From Cohnella sp. CFH 77786 (lineage in GTDB: Bacteria > Bacillota > Bacilli > Paenibacillales > Paenibacillaceae), in NCBI RefSeq assembly GCF_019400745.1, contig NZ_WJIB01000010.1, positions 1-64,000 of the forward strand: a DNA stretch of 64,000 bases, given 5' to 3'. Of the stretch, positions 1 to 8,719 are shown in pieces (positions within the stretch are counted from its first letter, which is position 1; each line of letters begins with the position of its first letter). The translations under genes were made by a program, and so were the position numbers. The notes beneath the pieces are model-generated. The model did no database searches, was not told where the DNA came from, and was given only the letters and a program-made list of their open reading frames with translations.

Positions 1-403
1 ATGTGGGCAATGGAACTTGAAGACCGATCTGCGTTTTACAGGGCGCTGTAATCGCTAGAAAAACATACCTATCCTGCGAACGATGTAATTTTTGTGGGGC
101 AGACTCCAGAATTAAGGGGCCTAGCCGAAAGCTCCTACTAATTTTGAAAAAAACGCCATATTTTGATGATTAGTAAGAAAGGTGCCCACTAATTAGCGTC
201 AATCGCGCCCATTTCGGCAAAAACGCCAAAATTAGTGGGAGCTTTTCCCTGTAATTTAGTTTGCCGATGGATATTGCGAAAAAAGTGGGAGGTTTTCCCG
301 CTAAAATACTTCTCTTGATGTGTTATGAGAATTTGCAGGATGCGAAAGATTGCGATCGTGCCGTCACTCCCAGCGTCGTCGTGTTAGAGTGCGCGGTTAT
401 TGA
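1..403. other. Window-edge region without a supported gene
   Basis: The first 51 bases are open on the plus strand and end in TAA, so they may be the tail of a gene that starts before the window; nothing in them is recognisable. Bases 52-403 contain no convincing coding frame. The stretch 120-300 is A+T-rich and carries a cluster of related inverted and direct repeats, listed separately. The next gene on the minus strand ends at 404. Confidence 0.4.
127..300. repeat. Cluster of inverted CCCACTAATT-type repeats
   Basis: The left arm GAAAGCTCCTACTAATTTTG (127-146) is matched by its reverse complement at 227-247 with one mismatch. Related copies lie at about 184-197 (CCCACTAATT) and 284-299 (AGTGGGAGGTTTTCCC). 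The spacing (about 80 bases between main arms) allows a long hairpin, but there is no T-run that would make it a simple terminator. It could be a miniature repeat element or a protein-binding array. No function is assigned. Confidence 0.5.
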
Positions 404-1167
404 CTATGCACGGCTCCATGTCCCTGATCCTGCTGTATCCAGGGTCCAAGTTTTATATTGAGCAATGGTGTAGACGCCATCTTCAGATAGAGACCACGAG
501 ATACCATCAAGTTTCCCTTCCCGCTCATCGGCGATCGGCGTCCAATCCTTGCCTCCATCCTGAGTGATGTAAATAAGCGATTTATTTGACTCCGGTCGCG
601 TGACGAGAAAGCCCTTATCCGCTGAAATGAATAGTGGCGGGAATACATACAGTTGCGCTTCTCGAAATTCCATAGGTACGCTTAACCGCGTTTCTTTCCA
701 AGTATATCCGCCGTCCGTGGTCGTAAACAATCCGATCTTTCCTTCCCACGGGGCGTTCGTCGTCATCCAGCCCCTCAACTCACTGGTAAAGACGATCCCC
801 GATTTCACGCCGCCCGGCAAGGAACTCCCCGCCTTGTCCGAGCTGGCAATTACCGTCCATGTCCGTCCTCCATCGGCCGATTTATACAAAATCATGTCCT
901 CGTGAAACATTCCGTAAAATTGATACGAGGCTTTCCATCCGATTTTGTCGTTTAGAAAAAAAGTTTCCTCTCTCTCGTTTGCCGGCTCTTCGCTTGGTGA
1001 CTCGGTCGGGCCCGTTTCCAACCCTTCGGAATTTGTTGTTTGGGAACTCGCCGCGACAGCTCCGTTGCTGATTGAGACGGTTCAGCACGCTCTTTATCGT
1101 TCACACGGCACCCCGATAACACTACCATGACAGCTGTTATGGCCAGAATGGCGCTTCTGCTTTTCAT
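404..1167 (-). pseudogene. YCF48-like beta-propeller lipoprotein, frameshifted
   Basis: The minus strand starts at an ATG at 1167 with a GAGGTGG ribosome site (about 1176-1182). It encodes a lipoprotein signal peptide ending in VVLSGC, then a Ser/Thr/Glu-rich linker. The frame then breaks: the remaining protein (404 to about 1060), with repeats such as DGGRTWTVIASS, DGGYTWKETR and DGGKDWTPIA, is open in another frame. These Asp-Gly-Gly-x-x-Trp repeats are typical of YCF48/BNR-type propeller proteins. The join lies between about 1040 and 1085, in the low-complexity linker. Without the break it would be an exported lipid-anchored protein of about 250 residues. A decayed gene and a sequencing error cannot be told apart here. 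Confidence 0.6.
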
Positions 1168-1295
1168 TCTGCAAGCCACCTCGTCTCCAGGTGTAACCCA
1201 AAAGATTCAATCGAACATTAGACGAGAATGACCAAGACGAAGTTAAATGAAACCGGCTCGTTCCGATTGTAAAAAGGAAGACCTTACAGAAGAAG

Positions 1296-1336
1296 ATCAC
1301 CCTCCACCTGACCTAGAAGGCCAAGTAGAGGGTGAT
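1296..1336. repeat. Inverted repeat downstream of the lysin gene
   Basis: ATCACCCTC at 1296-1304 pairs with GAGGGTGAT at 1328-1336. It lies about 60 bases after the lysin stop, at the end of the tail cluster, so it may form the 3' end of the long late transcript. It lacks the expected run of T in the minus direction, so terminator function is uncertain. Confidence 0.4.
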
Positions 1337-1396
1337 GGTCGATTAATAGCGAAAGTGAGCGGTGATAAAAGGACTGCCTCGCGGGAATCGCCCTCT

Positions 1397-2140
1397 TCAT
1401 TCCAAAGGCATGCCAGCCGCTTTCCGGATTTCGTTCGCCAATCGGTGGAACTCGTCCTTGTCGTCCTGCGTCGTCGCCGCATTCCATGCCGCTTGCAGGA
1501 AACGGATGATTTTGATCGCGTCGTCCTTGCTCATTTGCGGAACCTCCTCATCATCCTTCAAACTCCACCAGCCTTCGTTGCCGTAAGACTTGTTCAAATC
1601 CACCGCGACCCCGGCGACCCGGACGTCGTTCCGGTATTGGTACACGTTGGCTTTATCGCTTTTCTTGCCTCGGCTCCAGGCGTACGTCTGCCAGAAATGC
1701 GCGCACGCCCTTCGCTTGGCCATTTCCTCCACGACGGCATACGAGCCGTACACGCCGGCATTGTAACCGGGGATCTGCGCCGCCGCCGTTCGAAGATACG
1801 CTTCGATCTCGTCGTAATCGCTCGGCCCCGCGTCGTAGTCCACGGCGAAATAGATCGCCGTCCCTTCCGGTTGGCCAATCGCTTTCGCTTCCCGAAGAGC
1901 GGATGCGCCGTCGACTTGCCCGGACGGAGAACCCCCGGCAGGACGGTTGGCCGTCGTCTCGTAGACCGAGATGATCTGCATGCCGGCCTCCGTGATCGCC
2001 TCCGCCTCGGATCGGGTCAACCTCTTCCAAGCGTAGGAGGACGGGACCAGGTAACGCGCGGCAAACCGGTATCCGGCATCGGCGAGAGCTTTCGCCGACT
2101 TGGCGTTCAAGGGCGTGGCGCAATCGATTCCTTCAGCCAT
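1397..2140 (-). CDS. Tailocin endolysin with DUF1906 glycoside-hydrolase-like domain
   Basis: This 247-residue protein begins MAEGIDCATPL and contains GYRFAARYL, QIISVYE, AIYFAVDYD and GYNAGVYGSY. That order of strands and acidic residues is the Rv2525c-like (DUF1906) TIM barrel related to GH25 lysozymes. The barrel covers roughly residues 1-200. The last 45 residues are charged and helical and may bind the cell wall. It is the last gene of the tail cluster, after XhlA and the holin, which fits a peptidoglycan-cutting enzyme that releases the particles. It has no signal peptide, so it would need the holin. The substrate bond is not visible from the sequence. Confidence 0.8.
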   Translation of the reverse strand: MAEGIDCATPLNAKSAKALADAGYRFAARYLVPSSYAWKRLTRSEAEAITEAGMQIISVYETTANRPAGGSPSGQVDGASALREAKAIGQPEGTAIYFAVDYDAGPSDYDEIEAYLRTAAAQIPGYNAGVYGSYAVVEEMAKRRACAHFWQTYAWSRGKKSDKANVYQYRNDVRVAGVAVDLNKSYGNEGWWSLKDDEEVPQMSKDDAIKIIRFLQAAWNAATTQDDKDEFHRLANEIRKAAGMPLE

Positions 2141-2227
2141 CGGACATCACTCGCTTTCCTTGGCTTCACTACATGTCTCCTTTATATTCGATGTTCCTTC
2201 TTCGCTCAAGGTGTCGGCTGGAAAATT

Positions 2228-2473
2228 TTATGTGTTATGGTTTCGTTTTTTGGTGAAATGGTAGAGTCCGGACGCCGTCAGACCGATAACCGAAATCGTC
2301 GTCAACGTCTGCTGGGTGGAGGCAGGGACCAACACGAACACGGTTGCGACCGCCAGGCTGAGCAGATGGTTGTAACGGCTGGGGACCTGAAACTCTTTGG
2401 CAATTCCAACATATGCAGCGACGATTGGGGCAAGAAGCGCGACCTGTTCGGTCAGCCGGTTGAGATCGTCCAT
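2228..2473 (-). CDS. Holin (Phage_holin_5_1-like)
   Basis: This 81-residue protein has two hydrophobic segments (about residues 13-27 and 37-53), a third moderately hydrophobic stretch ending GLTASGLYHF, and a basic tail (TKKRNHNT). This is the layout of small phage holins. The start was chosen at the ATG at 2473 because AGGAGG at 2483-2488 sits nine bases upstream; a longer frame would put that Shine-Dalgarno directly against an alternative ATG at 2482. The gene starts six bases after the stop of the XhlA-like gene, so the two are probably translationally coupled. Role: form membrane lesions that let the lysin reach the wall. Confidence 0.75.
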   Translation of the reverse strand: MDDLNRLTEQVALLAPIVAAYVGIAKEFQVPSRYNHLLSLAVATVFVLVPASTQQTLTTISVIGLTASGLYHFTKKRNHNT

Positions 2474-2478
2474 TCGGA

Positions 2479-2742
2479 TCATCCTCCTCTGAGGTTGGCG
2501 AGTATGGCCACCGCGGCGGCGAGGATCGCCCCCACCACCGTGCGCCAAAGCCACCGCTGGTTATCGGCGATTTCGTCGATCCGGTGATGCGCCGACTTCG
2601 CCGCTTGCGCCGCCTGCAGTGCCGCCTCTCTCGCCGTCTCCGCCGTTTCCCGCACGTCCGTCATCGCATCGATTTTCGTCTCCAAACGAACGACGCGCTC
2701 CCGGATCTCCGAGAGCACGCGTGCTTCTTCGCTGGTGGGCAA
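2479..2742 (-). CDS. xhlA: XhlA-like haemolysin/holin partner
   Basis: The protein is about 87 residues: a long charged coiled coil (ARVLSEIRERVVRLETKID through RIDEIADNQRWLW), then one C-terminal membrane anchor (VVGAILAAAVAILANL). This is the XhlA plan of Bacillus PBSX, where XhlA acts with the holin XhlB. The likely start is TTG at 2742, because GGAGGTGA (2748-2755) lies five bases upstream; the longer TTG start at 2757 has no ribosome site. Length agrees with PBSX XhlA. The gene ends inside the holin's ribosome site. Confidence 0.75.
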   Translation of the reverse strand: MPTSEEARVLSEIRERVVRLETKIDAMTDVRETAETAREAALQAAQAAKSAHHRIDEIADNQRWLWRTVVGAILAAAVAILANLRGG

Positions 2743-2813
2743 GGGGGTCACCTCCAATTAAGAAGGTCCCGAGGGGACCTGTGGTTTGTAATAAAAATAG
2801 CAAATAAGGGTCT

Positions 2814-3020
2814 CTATTCGTAAAAATACAATGTAGGCTGTGGGGTCGTTTCATCCAAGTATTGTTCGTACTGGGCTTTCCATAATGTGTCTTGATTCTT
2901 TTCGATCAAATAGCGAAATGGTTCGCGCACTTTACTGACGGGGTATTTGTACGTACGGCACATTTTGAACCAATACCCTTGATCGTTCTCGTTCCAGATA
3001 GGGTCGTTGTACGGGTACAT
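2814..3020 (-). CDS. Small tailocin protein of unknown function
   Basis: This is a 68-residue protein rich in Tyr, Trp and charged residues (YNDPIWNENDQGYWFKMCR). It is not recognised. It lies between the fibre-module gene at 3022 and the lysis genes, the position of xkdX in PBSX, but the sequence does not look like XkdX. The ATG at 3020 has AAGGAGG eight bases upstream; a GTG nine bases earlier lies inside that ribosome site and is unlikely. The gene directly abuts the upstream stop at 3022. It is visibly richer in A+T than the baseplate genes. Confidence 0.6.
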   Translation of the reverse strand: MYPYNDPIWNENDQGYWFKMCRTYKYPVSKVREPFRYLIEKNQDTLWKAQYEQYLDETTPQPTLYFYE

Positions 3021-3021
3021 C

Positions 3022-3540
3022 TTAGACACCTCCTTCCAGCGTTGTTATTCTGGCGGTTAAGTCCGCGATTGCCGCTGCCTGTTGTTCGATCGTCGCGACT
3101 TGGGAATTTACGGTCTCTTGGAGTACAAGTACAAGCTCTAGCGTGTAATCGTCAATGCCCTTCATCCCCTGGGTGCGTTCCTCGATCGTCGTGATCTGTT
3201 GCAGCGTGAAGTCCTGGACGTCCTGCATCCCGAGCGTCCGAACGTCTAGCTGGTCGGCGCGGATCTCGATCGGGGACTTCGGTGTTGGCGTGTTTTTGAT
3301 CGCGTCGATCTCCTCCGGAGTCAATGCTTCGGTCCACTCCTCCGCTTCGAAGTCCCACTTGTGCTTGTAAATTTGTACTTCCTCGGGTGGTTTCTTGGCG
3401 ACGAGATACCCTACAAGAATCAATTCTTCCGAGTTTTCCGGGTCCGGTTCGTACCTTTCCGTAATGTCAGGGGCGTCGTCCGCGACCAGTTCGACGTCTA
3501 CGACGTTGCCGGTCAAGTCTACTTTGAGTGCTTCTTTCAC
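3022..3540 (-). CDS. Tail-fibre-module protein with C-terminal coiled coil
   Basis: This 172-residue acidic protein has an N-terminal beta-rich half (VDLTGNVVDVELVADD, EELILVGYLVA) and a C-terminal helical half with heptad-like repeats (TLQQITTIEERTQ, QETVNSQVATIEQQAAAIADLTARITTLEGG) that should form a coiled coil. It sits where xkdW lies in PBSX, right after the large fibre gene. By position it may be a fibre accessory, chaperone or trimerisation protein. No family was recognised with confidence. Confidence 0.6.
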   Translation of the reverse strand: MKEALKVDLTGNVVDVELVADDAPDITERYEPDPENSEELILVGYLVAKKPPEEVQIYKHKWDFEAEEWTEALTPEEIDAIKNTPTPKSPIEIRADQLDVRTLGMQDVQDFTLQQITTIEERTQGMKGIDDYTLELVLVLQETVNSQVATIEQQAAAIADLTARITTLEGGV

Positions 3541-3553
3541 GGTTCAACCCTCC

Positions 3554-6085
3554 TTATTGTTCTGCTAAGAATGTGATGCCCTCGAACGAAAGATAAACAT
3601 TGCCCGAGTTTATTGATAACGAGACCGCGCCGCTTGTACTAATTGCAAGTTCGATAGATTTAATAGTTGATCCGTCATAATTTAGCGCTCCAAACGCTAA
3701 GTTCAACGAAGGTCTATACCCTTTCGGAAGATAAAAAAGAATAGTACCGGGGCTAACTGTTCCAGATTTAATAAGACCCCTCAAATGAACTATGCCAAGT
3801 TCATCTTTGAAATATTGGGCTGTTGGATATGATAAAGCATATGCAACCCACCCATTAAGCAACAACGGCGCAATCCATTGGGGCTGTTGCTTCCCGGCCT
3901 TTACATTCCGCAAAACGGAAATCTCCGTCCGCGCTTCCGTCAGCCCCCGCGCCAAACTGTCCACCGTTTCCTTGATGTTAGGCGCGTATTCGGCGGTTAC
4001 GGACTGAGGAGCGATGCCAAGCGCGTAGGTGTCGAGAGCGAGATAGGTAACGGAATAAGCGGCTGTTTGGTCGAATGTACTTACGGGGTAACGGAGATAC
4101 ACTTTACCGTAAGCATTCGAAGCGAATATTTTCGTCCATCCCTTGTCCGCTGTTTGATTCCGATAAACCCCAAGAAAATCCAAGGTTCTATACTTGGTTT
4201 CAGAACCGGCACCATGAGCATATTTGCTACCATCAATTGAGATTAGATAAAATGCACCATCTGATTTAGGTTTCGCCGTTTCCCGAACCACAACGCCCGT
4301 ACCAACTTCAATCTTATTCGGGCCGTCGTGGACAAACAATTCGCCTTCATATGAGACGTATTCCGTGACGCTTTGGGCGAATTGGTACATGAGGCGGTAG
4401 GGTTTATAGCCTCCATACGTGGACATTTGTGTAGGCAAAGTAGTCGTGTTTGTCCCACTTGTAATTCCTCTTGCTAGTTGTTCGCACCAACCCTTAGTGC
4501 CTGTACCGTTGTACGGTAAACCAGTACTCAAATCCATCATAAACCAGCCGTAGAAATACGCCTGAATCTCTGCGGCTGTCGGTGTATACGATTCGCCCCA
4601 ACCGCTGTCTGTGTCGGCGATAGTGATATACAACGTAGACGCAGCACCATCACTTGCACAGTCTGCGGATGTGTTTGTTGGTCCGATAGCAAGTATTTTC
4701 CCATCGAATTTCGTTACTGTAATCTTGCCCGATGCGGACGTATAGTTGGGGATTGCATCACCCCAATTAACGCGCTTAAATCCAGTAAAATCTGCGGATA
4801 AAGCCCAATTCAGACTTCCATCCAGCGTCATTTCCCGGAACCGTCTCGTCGCATACGGTTTGCCCTCTCCGTCAAGTTCCAGCTTGTCCGCAACGCTTCC
4901 GTCAACATTCGACCGTATCTGTGCGTCCGGCAGATACAGATAGGACGATTGTTGCGGTTCGAATGTAATGGCCGTGGAACCGATGTTCAGCATAGGCTGA
5001 TTCCACGTGAACGTTCCGGCGTCAGTAGAAAGAAGAAAGGCTTCAACTAATATAAACTTGGTTGTCGCGCTTGTGGTAAATGTATCCTGTACCGTAACAT
5101 CCTTTATCATCGCAAACGACGAACCATCGGCGGACTCATATACACGCATACGCGCACCGCCTGGATTGATAGAATATGTTGTACTTGGGACAGCCGGAAT
5201 ACTTGGAGGGGTAGATGACTCGGCTGAACCGGATGTCTTGGTATGCGTCAACTTGTACGAATCAAGGATTACCGCATTCGCGTGAATCCTCGTCCACTCC
5301 GAATACGGCGGCAAAAGATTCTTCCCCGGATTCCGCACATAGACCGCGTTGACATGCTTCATGTCGTCAACGTAAGGGTAATTTGTAGAGATATACGTTA
5401 GAGCATTGGCGGTAGTCATGCCGTTAATATTCGCACTTTCAGACGCAGTAATCTCATAAACGCGCAGACCGTCAACGTAGCCGATGCTACCGGAAGGTCC
5501 GCTAACAACCACGTTAAGAAGTGCGTTTCCAGACGCCGCCGTCCATTGACCCGCCTTATATGAAAGCGTAAACGCCGTTGTCCCTGTCACGGCGTTCGCG
5601 GAAATATTGCCGCCAATGTTAATTTGCGTACTCGTACCGGTTCCGTGTTTAACGTAACCAACGAGTAAGTAGTATGAGTTTTGCGTCATGTATACGGGCA
5701 AACTCGTGTTTCCGTTTGTTCCGGTCGTTGTAATCTTGATACCGTTCGTACCGAGTACAAAGTTAACTGTATCAAGCGATACCGTTGCATTCGCAAGCAA
5801 CCACGGCGTCGTTGATTCGCAATTCCCGTTACGCCCCAACAAGTTAACCAACGTCCGCCCCGTCATTTTCACGTTACGGACGCGGGATTTTCGGGATCCC
5901 GTGATGATCTGCACGCCTGGAGTCAGAGAAATGGTATTCGGAGCCTTAGCAACAAGTTCACCCCCAACTTTTGAATCAATCACGTCGAGCGGGTCATTTA
6001 TTTGCTGCTGAATATTAAAATACTCGTTTCCTTCCGTTGCCGGGTCCCTCTTAAAAAGACCCAGGTTCGGCGTTGTCGTGGACAT
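3554..6085 (-). CDS. Tail fibre / receptor-binding protein
   Basis: This 843-residue protein starts MSTTTPNLGLFKRDPATEGNEY, a short N-terminal sequence recalled from tail fibres of Paenibacillus-type phages that anchors the fibre to the baseplate. Beta-rich, Gly/Thr/Ser-rich segments follow, including a carbohydrate-binding-like region (about residues 85-215, ending IGYVDGLRVYEIT). Near residue 705 there is a short helical segment (TVDSLARGLTEARTEISVLRN), then a C-terminal head. AAGGAGGG lies just upstream of the ATG. The gene is clearly poorer in G+C than the genes at 6738-9800, consistent with exchange of the host-specificity module. Role by position: recognise target cells. Confidence 0.8.
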   Translation of the reverse strand: MSTTTPNLGLFKRDPATEGNEYFNIQQQINDPLDVIDSKVGGELVAKAPNTISLTPGVQIITGSRKSRVRNVKMTGRTLVNLLGRNGNCESTTPWLLANATVSLDTVNFVLGTNGIKITTTGTNGNTSLPVYMTQNSYYLLVGYVKHGTGTSTQINIGGNISANAVTGTTAFTLSYKAGQWTAASGNALLNVVVSGPSGSIGYVDGLRVYEITASESANINGMTTANALTYISTNYPYVDDMKHVNAVYVRNPGKNLLPPYSEWTRIHANAVILDSYKLTHTKTSGSAESSTPPSIPAVPSTTYSINPGGARMRVYESADGSSFAMIKDVTVQDTFTTSATTKFILVEAFLLSTDAGTFTWNQPMLNIGSTAITFEPQQSSYLYLPDAQIRSNVDGSVADKLELDGEGKPYATRRFREMTLDGSLNWALSADFTGFKRVNWGDAIPNYTSASGKITVTKFDGKILAIGPTNTSADCASDGAASTLYITIADTDSGWGESYTPTAAEIQAYFYGWFMMDLSTGLPYNGTGTKGWCEQLARGITSGTNTTTLPTQMSTYGGYKPYRLMYQFAQSVTEYVSYEGELFVHDGPNKIEVGTGVVVRETAKPKSDGAFYLISIDGSKYAHGAGSETKYRTLDFLGVYRNQTADKGWTKIFASNAYGKVYLRYPVSTFDQTAAYSVTYLALDTYALGIAPQSVTAEYAPNIKETVDSLARGLTEARTEISVLRNVKAGKQQPQWIAPLLLNGWVAYALSYPTAQYFKDELGIVHLRGLIKSGTVSPGTILFYLPKGYRPSLNLAFGALNYDGSTIKSIELAISTSGAVSLSINSGNVYLSFEGITFLAEQ

Positions 6086-6097
6086 TGAAAGCCCTCC

Positions 6098-6745
6098 TTA
6101 AACAGGAATAAACGGCGCGAAATCAGTCAATTTGTGTGACTGAATTTCGTTTATCGTCATGGCCTGTACTTGATTGATTACCAAGTACTTATACTCGTAG
6201 TTCACCGATAAATGAGCAGGCTTGATCTCTTCGACCGCTCGCTTCAAGTCATCCAAATTCGGGGGCACGCCCAAAGTATCGATAAACTTGATCGTAAATC
6301 GATATTCCCCCGGTTTATAAGCGACATCAACCGTGCCGCCATCATAGGCTTCGGCCACCGATTTGATGAGACTTACCGTGACAGTCCCGATACCGCGAAT
6401 TTTCGATAGGACAACGCTTCGCCGCTGCTCCACCGGCTTCGCCGGATCAATGGCGATGCCGAGTTCCCGCTCCCAAACATCGAGCCCCCAGGTGGCGGTC
6501 GAGACAAAATATTGCGCCAACGTCTCATCTAAAGCCTGCCGGAGCATGTCCAGCTCCATCCCTTGCGCGTACATCACCGAGTTCATGATCCGTGACGTCG
6601 AGTAGTAGCCGGGGAGGTTGCCCATCATCCTCTGGCCGTGCTCACTGGCCAACGCTAGCTCGGACATCCCCGAAACTTGCTCGCCGGCCATCGCCAACTC
6701 TGTCATACTCGAACCGATTCCCCTCGCCAACAAAACCTCAGCCAT
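6098..6745 (-). CDS. xkdU: Baseplate protein XkdU (YmfQ/DUF2313 family)
   Basis: This 215-residue protein has the DUF2313 signature layout: NLPGYYSTSRIMNSVMYAQGMELDMLRQALDETL, then WGLDVWERELGI, an EQRRSVVLSKIRGIGT segment, and a C-terminal beta region (EYRFTIKFIDTLGVPPNLDDL ... IKPAHL). In PBSX and Mu-like tails this protein joins the baseplate wedge next to the J-like protein. It overlaps the upstream xkdT-like stop by eight bases, as expected for a tightly coupled late operon. Confidence 0.85.
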   Translation of the reverse strand: MAEVLLARGIGSSMTELAMAGEQVSGMSELALASEHGQRMMGNLPGYYSTSRIMNSVMYAQGMELDMLRQALDETLAQYFVSTATWGLDVWERELGIAIDPAKPVEQRRSVVLSKIRGIGTVTVSLIKSVAEAYDGGTVDVAYKPGEYRFTIKFIDTLGVPPNLDDLKRAVEEIKPAHLSVNYEYKYLVINQVQAMTINEIQSHKLTDFAPFIPV

Positions 6746-7847
6746 TCACGCTCACCGTCCCAAGAACTGCGACTTGGCCGACCTGCATTTCGACGTTGTT
6801 TTCGCCGCCATTGACCGTCAGGTTCGAATAATCGACGATCGACGGAAGGTCGAGCAAGATCGCGGCGATCCGGCTGTAGCGAACGACAGGTTCGGCGAAA
6901 GCCAACTGCTTCAGATAGGCCCTCACGCCGGACTCAATCGCCCCTCGCACATCGCTCAAATTCGCCCCGCTTGCCAATGTGAGCTTCACGCTGATATTGA
7001 TCGGCACCTCTACGGCAGCAGCCACGGTAACTGTCGCGCCGATCGGCGCCTTGCCTTCCCCTAAACCCGGACTAGGCGAAATATAAGCCTGTACCGCGTC
7101 CACGACCGCCGCGCCCGGAGCGCGCTTCTCCGTATCCACCACGTAGACCTTCACGGTTCCGGGGCCGTTCCACAGCGGCTGGACGAGAGCGCCGCCGACT
7201 CCCGGCACCTCAAGCGCCCACTGGAGATAGTCCGCTTTGTTGCCGCTCGTGCCCGGTTGACGGACCTTCACCAGATACCTCGCGAGCAGCGACTCATCGC
7301 TCTCGGCTTCCGCTCCACCTACCGTATCCGACGAATTCGTCACACCCGTCACACCTGCAACGGCATCGACCAGCACATTGATGGAGCCCGCAGGGACATT
7401 CCCACTCGAACCGGCATCCACCGCCGTAATCGGTACGATCACGCTCCCAAGCTCACCCACCATGCCATTTTCCATCGTTTCGAACTCGATCGAGGGCGAA
7501 GCCGTCACGGCATCCGCGGGCGTCGCGAGCCGTGTCCCCGCCGGAACCACCGTCCCCGCGGCACCCGTCACCCTCGCCTGCCCCGTCGCTTTGACCGCTG
7601 GCCGCCTCGCCACCCCGCGCTCCTCGCACCGGAGATCCAAATACTCCCCGAACGTCGTCGACGCGAACCCCCTCCGCAGCACTTCCTGCGCCCAAAGAGA
7701 GGCCCCATAGAGTTCGAAAGCAACGGGAGAGAGCGAATCCCAAATAAAAGAACCCTCCGCTTTGTCCACGTCGGAGGGCACGCGCTCCAGCATCCGCAGT
7801 CGGATGATGTCTTCCGTCAAACCATTCAAATAATCCGGCAGCGACAT
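6738..7847 (-). CDS. xkdT: Baseplate J-like protein XkdT
   Basis: This 369-residue protein is a typical baseplate J/gp47 family member. It shows LRCEERGVARRPAVKATGQARVTGAAGTVVPAGT near residue 75, the conserved AVDAGSSGNVPAGSIN segment, and GGAEAESDESLLARYL near residue 185. It forms the baseplate wedge of contractile tails. The start at 7847 is one base from the xkdS-like stop. Length is close to PBSX XkdT. Confidence 0.9.
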   Translation of the reverse strand: MSLPDYLNGLTEDIIRLRMLERVPSDVDKAEGSFIWDSLSPVAFELYGASLWAQEVLRRGFASTTFGEYLDLRCEERGVARRPAVKATGQARVTGAAGTVVPAGTRLATPADAVTASPSIEFETMENGMVGELGSVIVPITAVDAGSSGNVPAGSINVLVDAVAGVTGVTNSSDTVGGAEAESDESLLARYLVKVRQPGTSGNKADYLQWALEVPGVGGALVQPLWNGPGTVKVYVVDTEKRAPGAAVVDAVQAYISPSPGLGEGKAPIGATVTVAAAVEVPINISVKLTLASGANLSDVRGAIESGVRAYLKQLAFAEPVVRYSRIAAILLDLPSIVDYSNLTVNGGENNVEMQVGQVAVLGTVSVNG

Positions 7848-7848
7848 G

Positions 7849-8307
7849 TTATCCGTTCACCACGCTTCCTGTAATAACTCCGGCTTCATCCCGGACGTTC
7901 GTTATCGTGCACGAGAAGTAGCATTGATCCGCCTCCCAGCGGAAAACGAACCCCTCCACCCCTGCCGTCCGCGGATCGTTCATCAGCGTCTCGGTCGTAA
8001 TCCGGCGGATCTCGCTTTCCAACGCGGAGCGCGACAACCCGCTGCCGATCAACCCGTCGAACTCCTGGCCGTGGTCGCGGGAATAGATCAAATAGCGGTA
8101 CCGCTCGGTCTGCAAAGCTTTACGGCACCATTCCAGCCAGGCCTCCGTGTCCTCGGCGACGGCAATTTTCCCCGTAGGCGTCAACACGAATTCCCCCGCC
8201 TCGTAATCAAACCGCCAGCTGCGGCCGAACGTTACCGAACTGCCGGCAGCCGCCGCCTGATCCTCCGACTCCACAGACCCCGTCGTTTCCGGAAACAAAT
8301 TAGCCAC
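7849..8307 (-). CDS. xkdS: Baseplate protein XkdS (DUF2634)
   Basis: This 152-residue protein contains SWRFDYEAGEFVLTPTGKIAVAEDTEAWLEWCRKAL, then TERYRYLIYSRDHGQEFDGLIG and ESEIRRITTETLMNDPR. This pattern is that of DUF2634, the PBSX XkdS counterpart of gpW/gp25-type baseplate proteins. It overlaps the xkdR-like gene by eight bases and is followed at once by xkdT, the conserved PBSX order. Confidence 0.85.
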   Translation of the reverse strand: MANLFPETTGSVESEDQAAAAGSSVTFGRSWRFDYEAGEFVLTPTGKIAVAEDTEAWLEWCRKALQTERYRYLIYSRDHGQEFDGLIGSGLSRSALESEIRRITTETLMNDPRTAGVEGFVFRWEADQCYFSCTITNVRDEAGVITGSVVNG

Positions 8308-8719
8308 CCGAGCCCACCACCTTGCACAGTACTACGGCATCCCTGCCGCCATTGACGGGTACGGCCAGCACCCGGTCCCCCGCCTTCAAACCGGACTGCC
8401 AGTTCAACCGCACGTCTTCGACCTCCGCCTCCTCGAAATCGAACCGCGTTCTCGGCCCGGGCACCGCCCCTCCTTGGGGAACGCCCTCCCCGTCAACAGG
8501 AGACGTCATCGTCCCGACCAGGGAAAACGCCGGAAAATGAAGCTTCGCCGTCCAGTCCGCCACGAGGTAATCCGGGATTTCGTATTTGAACGAATCGAGC
8601 TTCAGCCCCGACCCGGTAATCGTGCCGAGCTCCGACGGCAGGCCGGATACCGCTTTGGCCGCCATGCCGCTCAGCCTCGTTTCCAACGTCGCAGCCAGCT
8701 TTTTGAAAGGATCAGCCAA
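8300..8719 (-). CDS. xkdR: XkdR-like baseplate protein (DUF2577)
   Basis: This 139-residue protein contains GLKLDSFKYEIPDYLVADW and a C-terminal NWQSGLKAGDRVLAVPVNGGRDAVVLCKV segment typical of DUF2577, where a small beta barrel (an OB-fold-like region) is expected. In PBSX the equivalent gene lies between xkdQ and xkdS, as here, and overlaps both neighbours by eight bases. It is probably part of the central spike or hub. Confidence 0.8.
   Translation of the reverse strand: MADPFKKLAATLETRLSGMAAKAVSGLPSELGTITGSGLKLDSFKYEIPDYLVADWTAKLHFPAFSLVGTMTSPVDGEGVPQGGAVPGPRTRFDFEEAEVEDVRLNWQSGLKAGDRVLAVPVNGGRDAVVLCKVVGSGG

Noticed and set aside
1247..2587. 446-codon open frame on the plus strand
   Set aside because: It runs antisense to the lysin, holin and XhlA genes, is Arg/Val-rich without recognisable domains, and arises from the G+C-rich third positions of the real genes.
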